Source: Neocallimastix lanati (nom. inval.) (taxonomy: Eukaryota > Neocallimastigomycota > Neocallimastigomycetes > Neocallimastigales > Neocallimastigaceae). From it: 64,000 bases of DNA. The translations under genes and the position numbers were made by a program. Positions 1-15,440 of this stretch are shown one piece after another. The first letter of the stretch is position 1. Every line of letters begins with the position of its first letter. The stretch lies in NCBI GenBank assembly GCA_016946835.1, contig JACVTC010000026.1, positions 330,001 to 394,000 on the forward strand. Reading direction: 5' to 3'. The notes beneath the pieces are model-generated. The model saw only the letters and a list, made by a program, of their open reading frames with translations, was not told the origin of the DNA and did not search any database.

Positions 1-29
1 TTATATATATTATTAATGTAAAAAATAAA

Positions 30-80
<51 letters not shown>

Positions 81-178
81 AGAGAGAGAGAAAAGTAATA
101 TTATATATTTAATTTAATAATCCATTTTATATAAATAAAAAAAATTCTATATATATAATAAAATATAATTTAAATAAG

Positions 179-515
179 TCATAGATGAATTCTTTTTACC
201 GCTTCAATCCCTTGAAGTTGAATTTGTTGATTATTAAATTTTAAATTTGAACTATTTGATATTTCTAATAATATTTCTTTATGCCCTTTTCTTCCATCAT
301 CAAGAATTTCTGGTATTGATTTTTTAATATTTTTATTAATAGAAGCTAAATTTTCTCCATTAATATTATTTTCTTTTTCATTTTCCGCTTCTTTATATAT
401 ATATATATATATATATATTAAATAATAATTATATAATATTCATATTGTTAAACTTGCTATTTTTTTAAAAAAAAAAAAATTCCTCATTATTTATTATTAA
501 TATTTTATATTTAAT

Positions 516-571
<56 letters not shown>

Positions 572-813
572 TTTTCCTACTTAATAATTCATTATATTCA
601 TGTTCTTCTTCCTTTGCCTTATATTCACTTATTTGATCTTGACATTCCTGAATTTCTGTTTCAAGTTTACCTTTTTTTTTAGCAATAATATTATTTTTAT
701 TTAATTTTTAATAATTTATATAGATATTATCATAATATATATATATATATATATATATATTTTGTTAATACTTGAATGTTATTCCTAATAATTATTATAT
801 TTCATTAATTAAA

Positions 814-852
<39 letters not shown>

Positions 853-1019
853 CACTAAAAAAAAATAATTTACTATTTATAACTTTTTGTTGTTCAATGT
901 ATGTTTTAGCTTGAGATAAATCTTCTTTTAATAATGATATTTCATTTTCCTTTTCTTCTATCAAATGTTTAGCTTCTTTTAAAAAAAAGGAGTTATCTTT
1001 GCCTAATACCTTTTATTTA

Positions 1020-1064
<45 letters not shown>

Positions 1065-1596
1065 AATTAGAAAAAATGAAGTATCAAGAATTCCAAATAT
1101 AAATTTGAAAAATAAATAAATATTTATTATTTATTTATTTTTTTTAAAAAAAAAAATAAAAAAAAAAAATCCAATATATATTTATAGTATTAGAATCTAA
1201 TGATGAGTTATTAAATAATTCATTTATTTTTTTACATTTATCTCTTTTTCGTTTACATAACTCGAATTAGAATTAGATAAATAATCTCCCTAATAAACAA
1301 ATTTTTACAATGATATATAATATATTAATATATTTTTTATTTATTTATATATTTAATAATGAATTTTTATGTACATATTAATAATATAATTATATATATG
1401 TATATATATATATAATATAATATAATATATACAGGTGTTGAAAGTTTTTGAGATTTAGTTTGATCAGTATTTTTCTTGTCTCCATTGGTTAATACATCAA
1501 TTTTTGCTTGTAATTGCCTTATTTCTTCTTCAGCATTTTCATTTTGTACTGTTCTATTAAATATCTTTTTTTTTATTTTTATACGATATAATTATA

Positions 1597-1685
<89 letters not shown>

Positions 1686-1952
1686 ATAATAATAATTATA
1701 TGTATAGTAGATATAAAAATAGAGTATATAATAAAAAAAATAAAAAATAGAATAAAGAAAATTTTGAGTCAGATATATTTCTATTCCTCATATATTTTTT
1801 TTTATTTATTGTTATTATTTATTTGTTTTTATTTTTTGTTTCTTTTTTATATATATTATATTTACATCTCGATTTAATATATTAATTTGGGCTCGTAAAT
1901 CATTATTTTCTTTAAATAGTTGACTTAATAAATTTGCATCAGCTTTATTCAT
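179..1952 (-). CDS. Six-exon coiled-coil protein of unknown function
   Basis: Read on the minus strand as exons 1952-1866, 1564-1433, 1260-about 1187, about 1002-874, 670-581 and 390-179. The ATG is at 1952-1950 and the TGA at 181-179. Most junctions show GT-AG with consistent phase (for example donors GTAAATATAA and GTAGGA). The exon 3 to exon 4 junction is uncertain because no GT donor follows the last obvious codons of exon 3. The product is about 240-250 residues, rich in Glu, Lys, Leu, Gln and Ile with heptad-like stretches (LKEDLSQAKTYIEQQK, IRQLQAKIDVL), so a coiled coil is likely. There is no catalytic motif, signal peptide or membrane segment. The introns hold microsatellites, including TTTA repeats at 518-573 and long A and AT runs. 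Structural or cytoskeletal roles are possible, but nothing in the sequence decides this. It is divergent from the WD40 gene. Confidence 0.75.
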
Positions 1953-3779
1953 TTTATATATATTATTACTACTATTATTATTTGAGTAAATCAAAATATT
2001 TCAATTCTCAATGTATTATGGTCTCACAAAACTTTTTTTTTTCTTTTATTATTATTGATAATTATATATACATATATATATATATGTTATATAATTTAAA
2101 TTGATCTTAAGTAATAGAAAAATGAAAATTGGACTCCTTTTTTTTTTTTTTTTTTTTTGTTGTTGTTATTATTGTTTTGTTTTTTCTTCTTCTTAATGTA
2201 CTCAAAGTATTAATAAAAATAAAAATTAATCTCAAGGTATATATTTATTATATAATAATTTTTTTTCTAATGATCTTTGAATGCTTAGAAAAAAAAAAAA
2301 AAAGACTTCCAAAAGAAAATTAAATATATTAAAAAATGGATATCTTTATTATGATAGATAAAAAAAATTTATATAATAAATTTTTTTATATAATTTTTTC
2401 CACTTGTATATATATAATTGTTTATATATATTGTTTATATATATTGTTTTTTTTTTTTTTTTTTTATTATTGATTTTTAATTTAATAACAAAATTGCCAT
2501 ATTAAGTAAGTATCAACAAAAAGATAGAAATTTTATGCAAAAAAATCAATGTTCCAAATAAAATTATATATAGCTTCATAAAATTTTAATGATTCATATA
2601 TATTTATATATATTTGATTAAAATGATATATATATATAGTTTAAATAATAATTTATAAATATTTAATATATATAATTTTTTTATTATTATTAGTAATTAT
2701 TATTACTAAATATTTATTTATTAATTAAAAGTTCATTTTTTAATAATAACTCTTTTCTTTTTTTTTTATTTATACCTTTTTTATAAAAATATAAATATAT
2801 ATATAATGCAAAAATTTTTTTATGAAAATCAAAGGTTTATAATACTATATTTTAATATTACAGATTTTTTTTTAATATATATATATATATATATTTAAAT
2901 GAAAAATTAAAAAATGAAAAAAAAAAAATAAAAAAATAAAAAAAATTAAAAAATTAAAAATTAAAAAATAAATAATTTTAAAGTTTTAAAAAAAAATACT
3001 ATTAATTTTATTTTTTTTTTTTTCTTTCTTTTGAATTTTTAAATAAATTTTCATTTTTATGGTTGTTAGCTGTTTTATTTTTGTTTTTGTTTTTTGTTTT
3101 TTATTATTTTTTTTTTTTGTTTTTGTTTTTTGCTTTTTTTTGTTTTTCAATTTTTACTTTTTCTTAAACTTTAAAATTTAAAATAATACCAGTATTAAAA
3201 TAATATAATGGATAAAATTTTTGATTAAAAAATATATATATCACGTGATATAATTTGTTTATTAAATATTTAAATTCATTTTATTTTTTTTAATTAAAAA
3301 AGAATTAAATGAAAAAATTAAAAAATATAAAATAATGTGATATATACATAATATTATTTTTAAATAACATATATATATAACATATAATTAATTAAAATTC
3401 AGTTTTTTAATCAATTTTAATTATATATCCTAGTTTTTTTTTTTTTTTAAATATTTTATTTTCTTTTCTTTTCTTTTTTACTGCTTTAATGAAAATTAAA
3501 TAAAAATAATAATAATAATAATAATAATTTATTACATTTTTTTTCTTTTTATAGAAAATTAATAATTTCAAAAAAAAAAAATAAAATATATATATATATA
3601 TAAATATATATGTATAAATATAAAATTTGAAGAATTATTAGTAAAAATAAATAATAATCTATTTATCAAGAATAATATTTTGCTTTTTATTCCAATAAAT
3701 GTTGTATTTTTACCAACACTATTAATTATATTATTATTAAAATCTATAAAACATATATAAAAAAAAAAAAAGAAGAAAA
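1953..3779. other. Divergent intergenic region, low complexity
   Basis: The 1.8 kb between the divergent coiled-coil and WD40 genes is almost entirely A/T with homopolymers, AT dinucleotide runs and short T-rich tracts. It must contain both promoters. A palindromic TCACGTGA lies at about 3241-3248. No further gene was seen. Confidence 0.6.
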
Positions 3780-4898
3780 ATGTTTAATCAAATACGAAGG
3801 CTATCGAAAGTAGCACCTCAAGTTCGTGCAACACTTCCACCTAGAGAAGAAGAGGTTAAAAAAGAAGCACCTCCTTCGGAATTAAAAGGTATATAATATT
3901 TAAAAAGAATAATAATAGTAAATATATATATATATATATATAATATATATATTAAAAATATTAAAACTTTTTTATTCTATTTTTTACTTTATTTATTTTT
4001 ATATATATTTATTCATTTATATATTATATATTTCAATTCATATCATTCACATCATTTTTTTCATGTATTATTATTAAAATTCATTATTTATTATTATTAT
4101 TATTATTATTATATCAATTTTTTATCAAAATAAACATTGGTATTCTCCTCCTTTTTTATATATAAATATACTAACAACCATGATAATTATAATTAATAAA
4201 TAGTTCCTGATGGTTCATTTAAGGGTGAAAATATTAGAATTGCGGGAAGACGTTTAATTTTTTTAACTTTAAAACAATGTTTAGCTCTTGATAACGAAAT
4301 TGTTTGTTTTGATGTTTCTTATGAAAATAATCTCTTAATTTCTTGTTCAGAAAATATTTTAAATATTTGGAATTTGAGAACTATGGAAATTGAACAAAGA
4401 GTATTTTTATCTCTGCCTATATTTAATATATATATCATATATCTATACACAGTTTATAAATAATATAATATTATAAAAAAAATTCAAATAAATATAGTAA
4501 TTGATTTTATTATTTTCTTATAACACAAGAAAAACATTTTTAATTAACTTTTTTCCTTTTACTTCAATATCTATAAATTTTTGAATATATATATATATAT
4601 ATATTTTTTTCTTTTCTTTTGGTATAAACTATTTATCTATCAATACTTTTATATAATAATATTATTTTATAAAAAAATTATAACGTAAATCAAAAAAAAA
4701 AAGATTGAAATTAAATTAAGAAATAAAAGAGGAGAAAAAGGTATATATTATTTCCAATATTATCAACATTTATTTTATTATTATTGTAAAATATTACATT
4801 TACTCATATATATATATATGTAATTCAATAATTAATGTATTTCTTTCACCAAAAAAAAATTCAACAATTGATGTATTGTTTCCTCAAAAAAAAAATAA

Positions 4899-4937
<39 letters not shown>

Positions 4938-5545
4938 TCAACAAACCGACGTATTTTTCACAACATAAAAAATAAATAAATAAAATAATAATAAGAATAC
5001 ATAAAAATTATATGTTGTGCTATTAGTAAAGATGGAAACTATATTATCACTGTAATGTCTTCAAAAATGATTATATGGAATAGAAATACGGGGAAATTAT
5101 CGATGTAATCATCATAAAAAATAAAAAATAAAAAATAAAAAATAACTATCATTTATATTCATATTATTTATTATTTATAAAAATATCTTTCTTTCTCTTT
5201 TATATATATATATATTTTTTTTATCAATATTAATTCATGATGCATCTTCACTTATTAAAAAAATAATAATAATAATAATAAATTAATAATAATAATAATA
5301 ATAATAATAATTTTAAAAAAAATAATATATATAATTGATTATAAAAAAAAAAAAAAAAAAAAAGGATCCTGGAACTTCCTGTAGAAACACATTATATTAA
5401 ATTTTCAGATAATGGAGGTGAATATTTATATTCTTCTGGAGAAGATGGAATTGTAAGAACGTGGGATTGGAAAGCTGGTAATATACATATATATATATAT
5501 ATATATTAAATGAATAATAATAATTATTAAAATGAGTAAAATAGT

Positions 5546-5594
<49 letters not shown>

Positions 5595-6057
5595 TAATAA
5601 ACTACAAATAGTAAAAAATAGATTGTTAAAAATAAAATGCTATTATAAAATCAAAAAAAATAATTTAAACTAAATAATTATTTATTTTATATGAATCATA
5701 TTTATTCATATATATATTGTATTTTGTATTTTGTATTTTGTATTTTGTATTTTGTATATTACATCAATTCAATTCAATTAAATTATATAAAAAATTTGTC
5801 TATTTAAAAAAAAAAAAGGTAAACAAATTTCATTAAAATTATCACATCCTGCTTCTGTAAGAACTTTTGATTTTACCCATTCAATACCTTATCGTTTTAT
5901 CTGTGGTAGAGTAGATGGCCACTGTACTGCATGGAATTTTGATACACAAGAAGTAATTGATAATATTATACCAGATCCAACATGGTATTTATATAGATAT
6001 AAATAAAAATTAATAATAATAATTAAATAAATAAATGTAATTAGTATTATTAAATTT

Positions 6058-6110
<53 letters not shown>

Positions 6111-6194
6111 TTGTAAATAAATATTAGGGATGGAAAAAAAAATGAAGCCAACAGAGGTGGATGGATAAATCCAGAAAGTAATCATACAGGTAAA

Positions 6195-6226
<32 letters not shown>

Positions 6227-6415
6227 TTAAACATTTAAAAAAAATAATTATAATAATACTAATAATAATAAATGATAATAAATATGAATATAAATATAGA
6301 TAAATATAGCAATATTATTAAATTAACAATAAAGTAACATAATTTTGTTACTCTATCGATAATAATCATATTGCTATATTTTTTTTTATTCTCAATAAGG
6401 ATAAATACTCATCCT

Positions 6416-6460
<45 letters not shown>

Positions 6461-8176
6461 AAAAAAAAAAAAAAAAATAAAGAAAGAAAAATGATAATAA
6501 TACTATTAATAATATTTTGTATTTATATATATATATATATTTTTCAATTTTAATATATATGTATAATATATATATATATATATATAAAGGTGCAATTTTA
6601 TGTTTAAGAATTTCACCAAATAAAAGACTTTTAGCCACTTCAAGTATGGATTTTACTTGTAAATTATGGAATATTGCATCTTATTCAAAAGATGCTGAAA
6701 CAGTAAAGCAGGAAAGATTAGTATGTTATATTACTTTTATGTTATTACTTCAATTTAACGAAATTTATATCTAAAAAATAAATATATATATATGTGTATA
6801 TATTTGTCATTATATATAATATTATATTAATCTATTTTAATTTCAATATATATATAAATTAATAAATAAACTAAAAATAAATAATTTAATAATTAATTAT
6901 AGAAAGAAAATATAGATTTCAATGGTCTAATTGATATTACAATGCCCTATGAAAGAGACAAATATGGTATAAGAATTGGTGAGGTAAATATTATAAAATA
7001 ATAATAAAAATTTTATCTATAAAAGGAAAATTTAAAACTATGTATTTAAATATTAGAAAAAAATTTTTTTGAAAAGATAATGATAATGATAATGATAATA
7101 TAATAATAATATAATAATTATTATAATGTAATGAAATAATAATAATAACAAATTTATATTTAAATTTTTTTATTTTTTTATATTTTTTATTTTTTTTTTT
7201 TTTTTTTTTATTTTATTTTTAATTATTATAAAAATTTTAGGTACCATTTTGTACAGGTTTTCATGCGGATATTATGTTTACATACAGGCATGAAGCTCCA
7301 GTAACTATCATTGAATTTAATAGCACATCAGAGTAAGATTTATTATCATCATATATATATAATAAAATATATAACATATATATTATTAAATATTTTAAAT
7401 ATTTTAATATATTATATATATATTATTAGAAATAACTACTATATAACATATATATTTATTTTTTTATATATATATATTATTAATTTCAACAACTTAATTA
7501 CTTATTTATATATTTTTTTATTTATTTTTATAAATAAATATCAAGTATTTTATATACAGGTTCAACTGATTCCACCTGTAGATTATGGTCAACACGTAAA
7601 GGGGAACTTATTTTCCAAATTAACTTACCAGCGTCACCACAATCATTATATGTTACTCCAGGTCCTGCTAATGATATGTTATATCTATCATGTCAAAATA
7701 GATTACTGGTAATTATTATTATGTCATTTATTTGAGAAAATATATACATATATTGTTATATTTATATTTATTATGTACTAAATTTAATTAATCTTATATA
7801 ATACTTTTTTTTTATTTAATTTAATCTAATTAAATTTATATATATATATATATATATTTATTTATTTATATTTCTATTAGGTTTTCGATATTAAATGTCC
7901 TACTCAAGAACAAGACTTACCTGTGTACTGGTATAGATATATTTATTATTATTATTTTTTATTTATATATGACTACTAGAGAATAGGATTTTTTCTTTTT
8001 TTTTTTAATTAATTAATTAAGAGCATTAATATAATCCAAAATATATAAAACATATGATAAAATAATTAATTAATTATAGGCGGGCTGGAGAAGATTCTGA
8101 CATAGAAATTAATGTATTTATATATTTTAGTTTCTATTTTTTTATTTATATTTATATATTAATTTTCTTCTATTTA

Positions 8177-8213
<37 letters not shown>

Positions 8214-10203
8214 AAATAAAAAATAAAAAATATACTTATTATAATTTATCATTGTTAAAATAAAATAAAATAAAACAGTATAATAAAATTTATAAGCATG
8301 ACCATCAATTTGAAAACGGAAGACTTTATACCGGACAACATGAAGGAGAAAAAATTCCATTTGAATTGGATGAATTTGGAAATGAAATTGATAAGAACGA
8401 TGTTTCCAAAATAAATATTGAAAAAGGAAGTAAGTAGAAAGAAAAGAAAAACAAATAAAATATAAAATAAATAAAATATAAAATAAATAAAATATAAAAT
8501 AAATAAAATATACATATGTATAAAATAAATAAAATATATATATATATATATACATGTATAAAATATTAAAATATTCTATATATATATTTTTATTTTATTT
8601 TATATAATTATTTTTTTTTTCAATTTATATAAAAGAATATTCATTTGAAGAAATAAGAAAACTTTTATCTCATGGATTAATTAGAGATACTTATATTAAA
8701 ACAATGATTGATGAATTGAGAATTGGTTTACCGGAGAAACAGCTATTCTCCAATGTTAAAAAAGTAAATATAAATATAGTAAAACAAAAAATATAATAGA
8801 ATATATATATATATATTATATAATAAAAATAAATAAATAAATATAATTTTAAAATTATATATAATTAATTTTTCTTATTAAATATTATTATATTACAAAA
8901 ACAAAATAAAATAAAACTAACAAAAATAAAATAAAAAAATAAAAACAGTATAATATTAATTTAACTCAAGTTTTAAGAACAATTATTAATGATCAATATA
9001 AACCAGTTGATGTCATCAAAGCATTATATACAAAAGATAATAAGATTATGAGAAAGTTTTCCTCAATAATTAATAAAGTATGAAAAAAAAAAATATTCAA
9101 TTATTGTTTATTTAAAATATAATTAATATAATATATTATAAATTAATTATATTTATTAAATAATTTATATATAATAAATATATATATTTTTTAATAATGA
9201 AAATTAATATAATTTAATGGAAATAATATATATATATATATATTCAATATTATTACTATTATTGATATTATAATTACAATACTAAATTCCTAAAACTAGG
9301 GTGAACCACTAAAAGAAGTTATGACTAATTTAGGATTTAAACAAACCTCTAAAGAAATTTTAGATAATTCATGTAAGATTTAAAATTAAAAATATATACA
9401 TATTTATTTTTTTTTATTGTAGTAACAAAACATTAGTTTTTGATAATTTTTTTTTTTTTTTTTTTTTTTTAATTTCATTTATAGTAGAACTATTAATTAA
9501 TTAAACTATTGATGATAATTATATATATGTATATATATGTATAAATACATATAAATAATAAATTTTTATAAATATTTTTTTTAGATATATTTTTGAGTTC
9601 TGAAGATATAAGACCCATAACTACAGTAGAACTTAAAGGTAATATACACTTTAAAAAATATAAAATATGTATATAAATAAATATATATATATATAATTAA
9701 TTAAAAATAGATTAAAAATAATTACTTCAATAATACTAATAATGATAATTTATTTATTTATTTATTTATTCTCCATAATATAAACAGAAATGATTAAAAA
9801 TGATGTATTTAAGTATGCATTTAATCAAATGTTTAGTAATTTAAATTCTGATACTCTTATTAATGATGATGAAGAAATGCTACATAAAGTTCTTCACTTT
9901 ATTCCAGCTAAACATATTAAATTAATTAAAGGTAAAAATAAAAATAATAATAAAAATAAAAATAAAAATAAAAAAAAATAGAATTAAGTAAAATAAAATA
10001 AAAAAATTTATAAAATTGTAAAATATATACATTAATTTAAACTATTAAAATAGATAAATTAAATTAATAAAATAAGTGAATAGATTTTATTAATATTTTC
10101 AGCATTTAAAATTATAAATATTCTATTTATTTAATAATTTCCATTTTATTATATTTTTTTAAACATATATATATATATATATTTATTATATTATGTTTAA
10201 TTA

Positions 10204-10259
<56 letters not shown>

Positions 10260-10503
10260 TGATAATAGATTACCAGAAAAATAAACTTAATCAAAAGGTT
10301 TTCATAGAAGAATTAGATCCAAAAATTTCAGCTCCAGCAAGATATCCAAACTTCAAGAAAACTGACAAACAGCCTGAAGTAAAGGTATAGACATAAGTTA
10401 TTATTTATTATCAAATAATAATATATAAAATATTTATACATAAAGTATTTATATGCATATTATATAATATAATATTATTGTTTAAAATATATATTTTTTA
10501 AAT

Positions 10504-10538
<35 letters not shown>

Positions 10539-10697
10539 AAATAAAATATAAAAAAATATAAAAAATGAAAATAAAAATGAAAATAAAAATAAATATTTTA
10601 TTAAACTTTAACATATATTTTATCAATTAAAAGTCCATTGCTCCTACAAGTGAAAATATTGGAAGAGTGAAGAGATTTGATGAGTAAATAATAAATT

Positions 10698-10736
<39 letters not shown>

Positions 10737-11561
10737 ATAAAATTTAAATAATTAATTATTAGATTATAAATAATTTAATAAATATTAAATTAAATAAGTA
10801 TTAATTTCATTAATTCTTTAAAAATTTATATAATATATATAAAAAATTTTTTTTTTTTTTTTAATTTTTTTATTTTCATTTAATGAATATAGAAATAGAC
10901 TTAAGACAAAAGCCAAACCTGAAGGAGAAGAAAAAAAAGAACCTCAACCTGTGGAAGAAGAACCAATTGAAATAAATTTAGGTAAAGGCTACTTACCATT
11001 AAATACAAAACTTAGTTCATTAACAAAGCAGCAAAGACAAGTAAGTGATTAAATATATATATATATATAATAAAAAAAAATAAAAATATTCTCAATTAAT
11101 ATGTTGATTATTATCGATTTTAAAATAATTTTTTTTAGGATTTAATTGATTTATATATGGATAGATTATTTGGATCTGAAAATAAAGATTGGAAAAGTTC
11201 TGGTAATATTCTTCACTATGAAAGGTAATCAATGATTTATATTCATATATACACTTTCGTTTTCTTTTTCTTCTTCTTTTCAAAAAAAAAAAAAAATATA
11301 ATATTTATTAAATTTATTACAAAAAAATTATATATAAAATGTTTAAAAAAGATATCTTCAAGCTAAAGGTCTTAATATTAATTGGCCATTCCCAAAATAT
11401 CATAAAAAGAAAAATTATCCTATTAAAAATATTCGTAATCCTATATTAAGTCATATATATGTTCAACCTATTCTTATTAACCAAAACCAAAATCATAAGA
11501 ATGAAATTGGAGTAATATATAACATAATATAATATATATTATCTATATATATATATATATA

Positions 11562-11625
<64 letters not shown>

Positions 11626-13143
11626 TTAAAAGTCAAAAATAAAATAAAATAAAATAAATATTTTAATAATATCAATCAATGATTTTTATTTATTAAAATC
11701 TATTTCATTACAATTATTATTTTTTATTTTTTTAAATAATTACTGTTTTAGGTAGGATTATCCCAACTTCTTGTAGGAAAAAAGATAGAAATTCAAGAAA
11801 AAAAACCAGATTTAAATTACAAAAATAATCCGGAACATATAAGGAAGGTTTCCAATATCTATTCCAATCTTCCAGGGGAGAGTAGTGTAAAGGTTAAATC
11901 CTTACAAAAATTGGATAATATGGAGGAAGAGGCGAATAATGATAACTATTCAAATTTACATAGTCTAGTCGATCAAGTTAGTACATTGAATGTAGATACC
12001 ACTACCAATAAACAAACGGTATCCTCTTCAAGTCCGAAGAGGAATGAAAATAGTGTTATTAATGCAAATATGCGTCGTCTAAGTAATCTCAATAATACAC
12101 TCTATAAAGTTCCTGAATTAAAAAAGAAGGATGAACCTCCCAAAAAATTAGAATTCCATCGAGTGATGAGAATTAGTTCTTATGTAGACTATAAAGATGA
12201 TATTGAAGAAATTGAAAAAGCGATTAAATTATCTAGTAATATGAATCTAATTAATAATAGTCGGTCTAATAATGAAAATGATACCACTGCCCCAAGAGAG
12301 ACTAATATTCCTGAAATTAAAATTGAAGATGAACATAATTATAACTCTAATTATTCTAATAATATTCAAAAAAGTATTTCATTAGATAAAAATAATGCAA
12401 ATACAATTTCTGATAATAATAGTAATAATAATAATAATAACGAAAATGTCAACTCCGATAATAAAAATACAAATGAAGATATAGCACCAGAAGATAAAAC
12501 TCAAAATATAAATAATTCCACTGATATAACTGAAAATACCATAACAAATACAGAAGAGGAACTTATAACTAATAATGAGAAAAATTCTCAAAATAATAAT
12601 GATGAAAAAGGAAATGAAAATGAAGATAAAAATAAAAGCATTACAGAAAGTAAGACTGAAAATAATAATGGAAATATCACAGAAAATAATATAAATGAAA
12701 ATAATAATGAAAATAATAATGAAGATAATAATGAAAATAATAATGAAAGCAATAATAAAGATAATAATGAAAATAATAATGAAGATAATACTGAAAATAA
12801 CAATGTAAATGAAAAAAGTGACGATGCTGACAATAATAATGATAATAATGATAATAATAATAATAATAATATCAATAGTAATGAGAGTAATGAAACAGAA
12901 AATAATCCTGAGAATAATAATCAACAAAAAGAGATTACAGATGATAATGATGATAAAATGATGCAAGAAGAACGAGAACGATTACTTCTTAATGAAATGA
13001 ATAAAGAAAAAGAATTAGATTATCATCCATTTGTAAGTTCTACTCGAAAATTAAGCACTGAACAAAAAGTGGATGAAATTATTGTTAATGAAAAAGATAA
13101 AGAAAATATTGTTGATATAAATAGTATAAATGATGATCAATAA
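3780..13143 (+). CDS. 25-exon WD40-repeat protein with Asn-rich C-terminal tail
   Basis: Exons: 3780-3888, 4204-4400, 4704-4740, 4996-5104, 5365-5477, 5819-5984, 6128-6189, 6590-6720, 6903-6983, 7241-7332, 7546-7708, 7881-7930, 8080-8113, 8279-8429, 8636-8763, 8949-9077, 9300-9372, 9585-9638, 9788-9931, 10269-10384, 10634-10683, 10893-11040, 11139-11224, 11352-11511, 11752-13143. All introns are GT-AG and the sum is 3975 nt, giving 1324 residues in one open frame. Residues about 60-440 carry WD40 repeats with W-D/N endings (LNIWNLR, MIIWNRNTG, GIVRTWDWKAG, CTAWNFD, CKLWNIA, CRLWSTRKGEL). Residues 450-860 are mostly helical, with short charged helices. The last 460 residues are Asn/Glu-rich and probably disordered, with runs of ENNN repeats at 12640-12880. 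WD40 propellers are protein-binding platforms. Zoosporic fungi keep ciliary WD40 proteins of this size, so a flagellar role is possible, but this is inference. Confidence 0.88.
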
Positions 13144-14633
13144 TATATTAAAGGAAATCAAAAAATAAAAAAATAAAATATATATATATATGTACATATA
13201 ATATATTTATATATTATATTAACTTCTTGGTTATTTATAAGTATTGTTTATTTTGTTTAATTTATATAATAAATGATTATTAATTATAATTTTTTTTTTT
13301 TCTTATTTGTTTTTGTAAAAAAAAATTGACCATTTCATAATCATTAATTATTATTATTATTATATGCTAATAAAAAAATTAAAAATTAAAAAATATATAT
13401 ATATATTACAATGGATATATATAAATTTACAATATATATTATATTATTTTTAAAATTATTAATATATATTATAAAAAAATAAGTATATATTTTAAAATAA
13501 AAAAAATAAAATAAAAAAAAATAAATTAAATTAAAATAAATTAAATTAAAAATTAAAATAAATAGGCAATATAAATCAATTTTTTATTTTTTTATTTTTT
13601 ATTTTTTCTTAATACTAAAATACTAAATATTATATATTATTATATATTAATAGTTAGAATAAATATTAAAAATTAAAAATTATATCAAAAAATAAAACTA
13701 ATAATAATAATAAAAAAAATTCATATATAAAATATTTTAACACTATACATTATATCAATTGTTTTTTTTTTTTTTTTTTTTTTTTTTCTAAATAAATTTA
13801 TATCATTATCAAATATTATAACATTCACTAACATACAAAGTAATTAATATTATAACATCGTAGTGGTAAAGTTGAATTATGTAAATTTGAATATAATTAA
13901 TTTTAAAAATTTGTATTATATAGTGTATATATAAGATATATTAATTACATTATAGAGGATGATAATCAAAGATAAAAAAAAATAATAATAACAATAATAA
14001 TAATATTATTATTATTATTAATTTTAATTTTAATAATAAATTTATAAATTTACAAAGAAAAGTTTCTCAACTTTTTTTTTTTTTTTTTTATATTTGGTAA
14101 TTTTTATTATAAATTTAAATTATTATTACTTTTAATCATTAATAATATTGATAATAATAAAAACAATAATAATACAGTAATTTTTATTAAAAAAAATTTA
14201 TTTTTATTAGAAATAGTAATAAATTAATATATATGCAAATAAACCAGATATTTACAAAATATAATTGAAATGTTTAAGATAATTATTAATTATTTTTGTT
14301 AATATAAAGAATGATGTTAATATTTTAAAATAAAATAATAAATGATAATGACAGATTTTATATAATAAAATATAATGATAATAAATGAATTTATTATTTT
14401 ATAAATATTTTAAAACGATTTATTTGTTTTAATGTTAATACGAACTATAATATTAATTTTGATTTAATTCTCCCCTTAATATTACTTTGAGGATAATTTA
14501 ATAAAAAAAAATTCCATCTTTTTTAGTTATTTTTTTTTTCGGTAAACGTAACCTAATTTCCCAAAAATAAATAATTAGTAGGCTACAGGTTACACAAATC
14601 TTTTATAATAGTAAATTTCTTGTTGAAAAAGTT

Positions 14634-14725
14634 AAATTTTATTTATAAATGTAAAAAAAAGTATAATTTATTTGTAAATAAAATAAATTATATATATTTT
14701 TTTTTTACATTTATAAATAAAATTT
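14634..14725. repeat. Inverted repeat (foldback, 27-bp near-perfect outer arms)
   Basis: The left arm from 14634 (starting AAATTTTATTTATAAATG) is the reverse complement of the segment ending at 14725. The inner parts, including AATTTATT on both arms, also pair with small offsets. It could be a MITE-like or slippage-derived foldback. No flanking target duplication was visible. Confidence 0.6.
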
Positions 14726-14840
14726 ATCATTATCTTATAATATTAAACTACTCTTTATTATTATTTTTCTTTTAAAAATGTAAAATTTTCATTTTAAAAA
14801 TTAATCTACTAGAACTTAAAAGAAAAGCTAAAATCTAAAG

Positions 14841-14877
<37 letters not shown>

Positions 14878-14994
14878 ATTAAAAAGAAGACATTTATTAT
14901 GAATCTAAATGAAAGCGTAATAAAATATAATACAAAACAATAAAATACAATAAAACACAATATAATACATAATAAAAAAGATAAAACAATATAA

Positions 14995-15440
14995 AAATAA
15001 ATAAATAGATATAAATAATTAAATAAATATAAAAATAAATAAATAGATATAAATAATTAAATACAAAAATACATAAATAGATATAGATAATTAAATAAAT
15101 ATAAAAATAAATAAATAGATATAATAAATAATAATAATTATAAATAATTATATAAATATAAAAATAAAAAATAATAATTATAAATTATTATATAAATATA
15201 AAAATAATAAATAGATATAAATAATTAAATAAATATAAAAATAAATATATAATAATAATTATAAATAATTATATAAATATAAAAATAAAAAATAATAATT
15301 ATAAATAATTATATAAATATAAAAATAAAAAATAATAATTATAAATAATTATATAAATATAAAAATAAAAAATAATAATTATAAATAATTATATAAATAT
15401 AAAAATAAATAATAATATTTATAAATAATTATATAAATAA
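14995..15440. repeat. Two adjoining AT-rich minisatellites of about 40 bp
   Basis: The first part (to about 15120) repeats a unit containing AATAGATATAAATAATTAAA. From about 15133 a different unit containing ATTATATAAATATAAAAATA repeats. Between about 15251 and 15410 its copies are spaced exactly 40 bp apart. Confidence 0.8.

Noticed and set aside
12382-12966. Long minus-strand frame over the Asn-rich tail of the WD40 gene
   Set aside because: It is the antisense of AAT/GAA repeats giving poly-I/F; the plus-strand frame continues a 25-exon gene.
14520-14620. Possible tRNA in a less AT-rich patch
   Set aside because: No T-arm GTTCGA-type motif and no cloverleaf could be drawn.
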